This document shows positions 13,937 to 17,915 of a stretch of DNA of 17,915 nt, one piece after another. The DNA is taken from the NCBI GenBank assembly GCA_035708065.1, contig DASSTC010000033.1:1-17915 (forward strand). Direction: 5' to 3'. Made by a program: the position numbers and the translations under genes. This DNA comes from JAICUY01 sp035708065. GTDB taxonomy: Bacteria; Chloroflexota; Limnocylindria; QHBO01. Numbering within the stretch: position 1 is the first letter of the stretch; every line of letters begins with the position of its first letter. The notes beneath the pieces are model-generated. The model searched no databases, was not told the DNA's origin, and saw nothing but the letters and a program-made list of their open reading frames with translations.

Positions 13937-15673
13937 ATGCCGAGCATCCGCGGTGTCTCGCCGCGCCTGGTGGGGGTCGTCGCGCTGGCGATGTGGCTGC
14001 TCGCCGCGACGGTCGCGACGGTGGCGGCGGCCGGACCACCGTTCCCCGATCCGGTCACCGGCCAGTCGGTCTATGACCCCGCGGGCGCGGTCGATCCGGG
14101 CGTCGAGGCAACGCTCGAGCAACGCGTCGATGCCGTCGAGCAGCGCAGCGGCGCCGAGATCGTGGTCTACGTCCAGGTCAAGCCCGGCATCAGCGAGGAC
14201 GAGAACCTCTCCGACGCGCGATCCCTCATGGACCAGTGGGGCGTCGGGCGCTCGGGATTCGACGACGGCCTGGTCATCATGCTCGGCCTGGACGAGACGA
14301 AGCTCCACGGCCGGATCAGCCTGTTCGGCGGCTCGGGCTTCCTGTCGGCCTACGTCAACGAGAACGGCCTGAAGCAGATCATCGACGACCAGATGGTCCC
14401 CGAGGCGCGCAATGGCGACATCGGCGGAGCGCTGCTCGCCGGCGTCGACGCCCTCGATCGGCGCGTGACCGCGGGCGGGCGGGATCGGCTCAACGTCATG
14501 CGCCAGGTCAACGCGGTCCTCGGGCTGGTCGTCGCGCCTCTGGCCCTGCTCGTCATCGTCGGCGTGGCGTACCGAACCTGGCGACGCGAAGGGGACGATC
14601 CGGACTACCTCGACAGCCCGTCGGTGCTGATGGCGGGTCCGCCGGCCGGCATGACGCCGCCGCTCGCGACGGTCGTGCGGCAGGGCCGGGCCAACCAGCA
14701 CAGCCTCGACACCACGCTGGTCGAGCTCGCCAGCCGGGGCTACATCGGCTTCGTCAACCTGGACCAGGTAAAGGAGTCACGCAGCGACTCGGATCCGGAC
14801 CCGCTGCTCGACCCGGCGATCGTCGTCGAGCCGAGCCCGTCCGATCCGCGACCACTGGCCGGGCCTCAGGCCGAGGCGATGGACACGATCCGCCTGCTCG
14901 GCGCGAGTGACGGCCGGCTCAGTCGCAACTCCCTGTGGTCGCTCAACTCGGCGCTCGCGCCGGTGAAACGCCAGCTCGACGAGGACGCCCTGCGCCTCGG
15001 CTGGTTTGCCCATCTGCCCGGCCCTGCCATCACGCGCTGGACCGCATTCGGCGTCGTCGAGGCCGTTGCAGGCATTGCTGTCGGGATCGCCGGCCTGGCG
15101 ATCCCGATGAGCGGCGCGACGATCCTCGGGGCGGCGCTCCTGCTCGGCGGCCTGGTCACCATCGGCTTCGGGCAGGCGATGAGCAAGCGCACCCCGAACG
15201 GCGCCATGGTCGATGCCATGCTGAAGGCCTACCGACGGACGCTGGAGAAGACCCTCGAGCAGGCGCGCTCGATGTCACAGGTCGTCGAGGAGCCGACGGT
15301 CCGCATGCTCGCCGACACACCGGACAAGGCCGTCGTCTGGGGATTCGCGCTCGGCCTGCACCGGCAGATCGCCGAGGTGCTCGAGCGCGGCCTGGAGGAC
15401 GTCCGCGAGGGCCGCAGCAGCGGACCCGCCTACTACCCGTACTGGATGACCTCCGGCTCGTCGTCCAGCGGGCGCGGGTTCGCGGGAGCGCCGGGCGACG
15501 GCGGCGTGCTGTATGGCAGCGGCAGCGGCTTCTCCGGCTCGGGGATCCCCGACTTCGGCGGCATGTTCTCCGCCCTCGGCAGCATCGGCTCGACGCCGGC
15601 GTCGTCGAGCTCGGGCGGCGGATTCGGCGGCGGGGGCAGCTCGGGCGGCGGTGGGGCGAGCGGAAGCTTCTGA
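13937..15673 (+). CDS. TPM-domain membrane protein with DUF2207-like C-terminal region and Gly/Ser-rich tail
   Basis: A 578-residue membrane protein. Residues 1-32 form a signal peptide. A TPM (YgcG-type) extracellular domain follows at about 40-175, with YDPAGAVDPG, RSGAEIVVYVQV, WGVGRSGFDDGLVIML and GSGFLSAYVNENGLKQIID. A transmembrane helix lies near 193-211. The cytosolic part begins with GPPAGMTPPLATVVRQGRANQHSLDTTLVELASRGYIGF, close to the start of the soluble half of DUF2207 proteins. Two more helices lie near 369-411, then a helical segment and a tail ending in SSGGGFGGGGSSGGGGASGSF-like repeats, common to both TPM and DUF2207 families. Function is unknown; TPM proteins are often linked to membrane or photosystem protein quality control. 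The start is ATG at 13937; no terminator is evident downstream. Confidence 0.88.
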   Translation: MPSIRGVSPRLVGVVALAMWLLAATVATVAAAGPPFPDPVTGQSVYDPAGAVDPGVEATLEQRVDAVEQRSGAEIVVYVQVKPGISEDENLSDARSLMDQWGVGRSGFDDGLVIMLGLDETKLHGRISLFGGSGFLSAYVNENGLKQIIDDQMVPEARNGDIGGALLAGVDALDRRVTAGGRDRLNVMRQVNAVLGLVVAPLALLVIVGVAYRTWRREGDDPDYLDSPSVLMAGPPAGMTPPLATVVRQGRANQHSLDTTLVELASRGYIGFVNLDQVKESRSDSDPDPLLDPAIVVEPSPSDPRPLAGPQAEAMDTIRLLGASDGRLSRNSLWSLNSALAPVKRQLDEDALRLGWFAHLPGPAITRWTAFGVVEAVAGIAVGIAGLAIPMSGATILGAALLLGGLVTIGFGQAMSKRTPNGAMVDAMLKAYRRTLEKTLEQARSMSQVVEEPTVRMLADTPDKAVVWGFALGLHRQIAEVLERGLEDVREGRSSGPAYYPYWMTSGSSSSGRGFAGAPGDGGVLYGSGSGFSGSGIPDFGGMFSALGSIGSTPASSSSGGGFGGGGSSGGGGASGSF

Positions 15674-15740
15674 CCATCCGCGCCTCGCGCGCCTGTCGGG
15701 CAATGCGGGGTGTGGGTCGTGCGGCGACTCGCTCCGGCCA

Positions 15741-15780
15741 TTGAAATGGCAATCGCCTTGCAACGCGTGCCATGATTCAA
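15741..15780. repeat. Interrupted inverted repeat upstream of the RHH/HARE-HTH gene
   Basis: TTGAA-A-TGGCA (15741-15751) pairs with TGCCA-TGA-TTCAA (15768-15780), with a 16-nt loop between. It is the most AT-rich patch of the 141-bp gap and lies 35 bp before the ATG at 15815, so it may be an operator, possibly autoregulatory, given the DNA-binding domains downstream. Confidence 0.4.
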
Positions 15781-15814
15781 ACTTCGGGGGCTTTGACGGA
15801 AGGGGCACAACAGG

Positions 15815-16822
15815 ATGCAGGACAATCGCCGCGGCGGCGGCCAACGACGCGACTTCAACGACCGAGGCGACCGCGGCGACCAGCGCGGTGGCCAACGACG
15901 CGACTTCGGCGGCGCGCGACGCGGCCAGGGTCGCGAGTATCCCGACCGCTCCGACTTCGGCAGCGGCGCACGTGACTTTCCACGCGAACGGCCCTACCGG
16001 TCCGACCGACCGTATGGGGGCGATCGCAGGGGAACGACCCGGACCGGTGGCCGCCCCCCGGCGCGCAGCGGGTCGGACGAGGGCGGCATGGCCATCCGGC
16101 TCGACCCGCGCCGACTGTCGCTGCTGAAGGAGCTTGCCGGCGAGCAGGGCATGCGTCCGGGCGAGCTGGTGACCGAGTGGATCCAGGAGCGTCTCGACGC
16201 CGAGCGCGCGGGCGGCGCTGCGGCCACCGGCGCCCTGGCCACCGGCGCCCGGAGCACCGGCGCGCAAGGCAGCGGGGCGCAGGCCTCGGCGGTTGCCGCA
16301 CTGTCGGCCCGCGTCGATGACCTGTCGCAGCGGCTCGACGAGCTGATGTCGAGCGGCCGGCGATCCGGCAGCCCGGCTGCTTCTGTCAAGCGGCCCGAGG
16401 CCGTGAAGACCGCCCCGTCGACCGCTGACAGCGCGGCCACGCAGCCACGCGCCACACGAACGCGCAAGGCGGCATCAGCCACCGGCGCCGACCGTTCGGC
16501 ACCGGCCGCGGCCACCACGGCAGCGACAGATCCGCCGGATGTCACCGCGGCGGCGCCACGTGGCCGGCGCGCCGTGACGCCGAGGACGCCCGCCGCGACC
16601 GGCCGGCGCGTGCCGCTGCACGAGGAGATCGCAAGCGTGATCTCCGAGGGCGGACCGATGAGCGCCGCGCAGATCGCCCAGGCAATCGTCGACCGCGGTC
16701 GCTACGCGCCGCCGCGCAGCGACCGGCCGCTCGATGCCGCGACGGTCAACAGCCGCGTCTCGAACCCGATCTACCGCTCGCGGTTCCGCCGCGAGGACGG
16801 CAAGATCGGGCTCTCGGAGTGA
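15815..16822 (+). CDS. RG-rich, ribbon-helix-helix and HARE-HTH protein, probable DNA-binding
   Basis: A 335-residue basic protein of no named family. Residues 1-85 are low-complexity, rich in Arg, Gly, Asp and Tyr, with a repeated GGQRRDF unit, resembling RGG-type nucleic-acid-binding tails. Residues 92-130 (MAIRLDPRRLSLLKELAGEQ then MRPGELVTEWIQERL) fit a ribbon-helix-helix DNA-binding fold. A short coiled coil, AVAALSARVDDLSQRLDELM, lies near 159-178. Residues 181-265 are an Ala/Pro/Thr/Arg/Lys-rich linker like histone H1 tails. Residues 266-335 match the HARE-HTH winged-helix (PLHEEIASVISEGGPMSAAQIAQAIVDRGRY..., ending RREDGKIGLSE), a domain also found in RNA polymerase delta subunit and restriction/chromatin proteins. 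The start is ATG at 15815 with GGAAGGGG about 10 nt upstream. A nucleoid or transcription role is inference. Confidence 0.8.
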   Translation: MQDNRRGGGQRRDFNDRGDRGDQRGGQRRDFGGARRGQGREYPDRSDFGSGARDFPRERPYRSDRPYGGDRRGTTRTGGRPPARSGSDEGGMAIRLDPRRLSLLKELAGEQGMRPGELVTEWIQERLDAERAGGAAATGALATGARSTGAQGSGAQASAVAALSARVDDLSQRLDELMSSGRRSGSPAASVKRPEAVKTAPSTADSAATQPRATRTRKAASATGADRSAPAAATTAATDPPDVTAAAPRGRRAVTPRTPAATGRRVPLHEEIASVISEGGPMSAAQIAQAIVDRGRYAPPRSDRPLDAATVNSRVSNPIYRSRFRREDGKIGLSE

Positions 16823-16825
16823 GGA

Positions 16826-17029
16826 TCAGTCTTCGAGGACGAACGTCACCAGGACGTTGACCTGGAACTCGATGGAGCCGTCACGCCCGACGTTGACGCG
16901 CTGCTCCTTGACCCAGGCGCTGCGCACCTGGCGGAGCGTCTTGCTGGCGCGCTCGATTCCCTGGCGCACGGCGTCGTCGAAGCTCTCGTTCGAGGTGCAC
17001 GACAACTCGGTGACTCTGGCGACGGACAT
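16826..17029 (-). CDS. Dodecin (flavin-binding dodecameric protein)
   Basis: A 67-residue dodecin, a small cytosolic protein that assembles as a dodecamer and stores or buffers flavins (FMN, riboflavin) or sometimes coenzyme A. The sequence matches the family end to end: MSVARVTELSCTS, ESFDDAVRQGIERASKTLRQV, then AWVKEQRVNV with Trp39 expected to stack on the flavin, Gln56 at the ring-contacting position, and the closing VTFVLED. ATG at 17029 is preceded by a perfect AGGAGG with 6-nt spacing. It converges on the RHH/HARE-HTH gene (3 bp between stops) and is divergent from the cold-shock gene. Identification is confident; the ligand is inferred from the conserved Trp and Gln. Confidence 0.96.
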   Translation of the reverse strand: MSVARVTELSCTSNESFDDAVRQGIERASKTLRQVRSAWVKEQRVNVGRDGSIEFQVNVLVTFVLED

Positions 17030-17192
17030 GTGATTCCTCCTGTGCGGCTTCGCCCGGGATGAGCCATGAGTATCGTCCATTGACGACGGTCCGGTGCTGC
17101 CGCACACTGTCAGGCACGAAGCGTCGGCGTACTCCTTTCGGATTGCGATAGCGAGCGTTTCTGCATCGGTCCGAGGAGGCCCGAACAACACC

Positions 17193-17399
17193 ATGCCAAC
17201 CGGCACCATCAAGCGCATCGTTGCGGACCGCGGGTTCGGCTTCATCGCCGACGACCGAGGCAACGAGCACTTCTTCCACTTCTCCGGCCTGGCCAACGGA
17301 CTGCAGATCGAGCAGCTCCAGCCGGGCCAGCAGGTCAACTTCGACACGGAGCGTTCCGACCGCGGCCCCCGCGCCACGAACGTCACGATTGCCGAATAG
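17193..17399 (+). CDS. Cold-shock domain protein (CspA family)
   Basis: A 68-residue single cold-shock domain protein, a five-stranded OB-fold that binds single-stranded RNA/DNA as an RNA chaperone. RNP1 appears as RGFGFIADD and RNP2 as HFFHFSGL (typical VFVHYS), with TIKRIVADRGFGFI at the start and GQQVNFDTERSDRGPRATNV at the end as in the family. ATG at 17193 has AGGAGG 13 nt upstream, longer than ideal. A long untranslated leader is usual for csp genes and may be present, since TTGACG at 17080-17085 with CACACT 17 bp later is a possible, weak promoter. A strong terminator follows 36 bp after the stop, so it is monocistronic. Confidence 0.95.
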   Translation: MPTGTIKRIVADRGFGFIADDRGNEHFFHFSGLANGLQIEQLQPGQQVNFDTERSDRGPRATNVTIAE

Positions 17400-17434
17400 A
17401 CCGATGCGGCCTACCGGCCGCTGAGATCGCAGCG

Positions 17435-17460
17435 AGGCGCCCTTCGGGGCGCCTTTCTGT
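17435..17460 (+). terminator. Rho-independent terminator of the cold-shock gene
   Basis: AGGCGCCC (17435-17442) and GGGCGCCT (17447-17454) form a perfect 8-bp stem closed by a TTCG tetraloop, followed by TTTCTGTG. This is a textbook intrinsic terminator. Confidence 0.93.
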
Positions 17461-17489
17461 GTTGTTCGGCGCTTTCGCCTGGGGGAAGC

Positions 17490-17760
17490 TGGATCGCCCG
17501 CCCGTGGCTCCATCAGCAAACCAGCCGGGTTCGAAGGGCATTGCGAGAGCTGGATCGCCAGAGCGTGGCTCTATCAGCGAACCAGCCGGGTTCGAAGAGC
17601 GTTCCGTCTCGGAAATCGCCCGCTGACGGCTCCAATGGAGGCTGACCCGCCAGGTGGGGCGTCAATGTCCGCCGATAGCGCCACCCGCTGGCTCCTTCGT
17701 CCAACGAGCGCCCGCGGCGCAGTCCGCCGTTCGCCGATAGCGCCACCCACTGGCTGCGTC
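17490..17760 (+). repeat. Tandem array of about five diverged 61-bp units with GCCA-N5-TGGC core
   Basis: Units begin near 17491, 17552, 17612, 17674 and 17736 (periods about 61, 61, 60 and 62 bp). Units 1 and 2 are clearly alike over most of their length, sharing CCAGCCGGGTTCGAAG. All five keep a core of GCC(A/C), five variable bases, then (T/C)GGC, and four continue with TC. Units 1, 2 and 4 also keep a downstream (A)AAC or GAAC element five bases after TGGCTC. The layout matches the copies at 10746-10905. Confidence 0.65.
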
Positions 17761-17790
17761 GACGGCCGCTGCGGCGACGGCCGCTGCGGC
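17761..17790 (+). repeat. Perfect 15-bp tandem duplication
   Basis: GACGGCCGCTGCGGC occurs twice in a row (17761-17775 and 17776-17790), followed by GACC, inside the last unit of the array. Confidence 0.9.
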
Positions 17791-17810
17791 GACCAGCCAC
17801 ACCCACCTTC

Positions 17811-17915
17811 CTATGCCGATGCGCCCTCGTGCGAGGCCGTCCAGGCCAGCAGCTCCTCGACCGACCAGGTGTTGACCACCGCTGCCGGGTCGACACCGCA
17901 GCGCGCCCCGCGCTC
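17811..17915 (-). CDS. C-terminal end of an unrecognised protein (cut by window edge)
   Basis: The minus frame is open from the window edge to TAG at 17811-17813, giving 34 codons with strong G/C third-position bias. The readable end is CGVDPAAVVNTWSVEELLAWTASHEGASA. The VEELLAWTASHEG segment looks like an amphipathic helix. I do not recognise the family. The rest of the gene lies to the right of the window. Calling it coding rests on codon bias and protein-like composition only. Confidence 0.5.
   Translation of the reverse strand, partial: ERGARCGVDPAAVVNTWSVEELLAWTASHEGASA

Larger units (their letters stand above)
17400..17810. other. 411-bp gene-free stretch: terminator, repeat array and 15-bp tandem repeat
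   Basis: No frame here has convincing coding signal; the longest opens only because the repeats lack stops. It contains the cold-shock terminator (17435-17460), five diverged repeat units (17490-17760) and a 15-bp tandem duplication (17761-17790), then the end of a minus-strand gene. Confidence 0.6.

Noticed and set aside
13190..14701. A 503-codon version of the RlpA-like protein
   Set aside because: The extension overlaps the TPM gene antisense; the signal peptide and GGAG before the TTG at 13777 set the start.
17521..17605. tRNA gene or tRNA fragment suggested by GGGTTCGAAG in two repeat units
   Set aside because: The string resembles a T-loop, but no acceptor stem, anticodon arm or D-arm can be folded around it, and it is repeated 61 bp apart as part of the array.
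17490..17760. CRISPR array
   Set aside because: Period is regular, but the repeats are diverged, the variable parts between them are not clean spacers, and there are no cas genes in the window.
17513..17896. A 127-codon minus-strand frame over the array
   Set aside because: Its translation simply mirrors the DNA repeats, has shadow-like composition, and overlaps a better-biased minus frame ending at 17811.

Overview
The window is very GC-rich (about 70% by eye), with strong G/C preference at third codon positions, mixed ATG/GTG/TTG starts, many 4-bp start/stop overlaps and several promoters that look leaderless. Gene content is that of a free-living heterotroph with fatty-acid and propionate-type CoA metabolism. 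I would guess Chloroflexota (for example a Limnocylindria-like lineage), or failing that another high-GC monoderm. That is inferred from gene style only; there is no rRNA or other marker here to settle it. I saw no rRNA, tRNA, transposase, integrase, CRISPR-Cas or phage structural gene.

Layout. 1-4004 (minus strand) is a beta-oxidation cluster: 3-hydroxyacyl-CoA dehydrogenase, acyl-CoA dehydrogenase, then a long-chain acyl-CoA synthetase cut by the left edge. 4293-6604 (minus) is a tightly coupled unit: GTP cyclohydrolase I, a stand-alone B12-binding subunit of a methylmalonyl-CoA-type mutase, its MeaB GTPase, and an unrecognised small lipoprotein. The large mutase subunit is not in the window. 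6693-7926 holds a degenerate NERD-like protein (plus) converging on and overlapping a PAP2 phosphatase (minus). 8131-12024 (plus) is a complete OpuC-type compatible-solute ABC importer (ATPase with CBS region, two permeases, lipoprotein binding protein). A repeat-rich 408-bp gap separates the last permease from the binding protein, and a strong hairpin follows the latter. 12100-13169 (plus) is a coupled DUF1684 protein and zinc-ribbon membrane protein. 13190-13777 (minus) is a secreted RlpA-like double-psi-barrel protein, divergent from a TPM/DUF2207-like membrane protein (13937-15673). Then come an RG-tailed ribbon-helix-helix plus HARE-HTH protein, a dodecin (minus), a cold-shock protein with a textbook terminator, a second repeat array, and the C-terminal end of a minus-strand gene at the right edge.

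How the genes work together. Acyl-CoA synthetase, acyl-CoA dehydrogenase and 3-hydroxyacyl-CoA dehydrogenase cover activation and both oxidation steps of fatty-acid breakdown. The mutase subunit and MeaB would handle propionyl/methylmalonyl-CoA or a related branched acyl-CoA. The OpuC importer is an osmotic-stress system.

The least explained signal is a family of short, diverged repeats built around GCCA-N5-TGGC. They lie in the two gene-free stretches, 10675-11082 and 17400-17810, more than 6 kb apart, and the second copy set is periodic at about 61 bp. Also notable are the ATG starts sitting 6-7 nt after a TANNNT hexamer, and a DNA-binding-like protein with an unusual RG tail / RHH / HARE-HTH layout.
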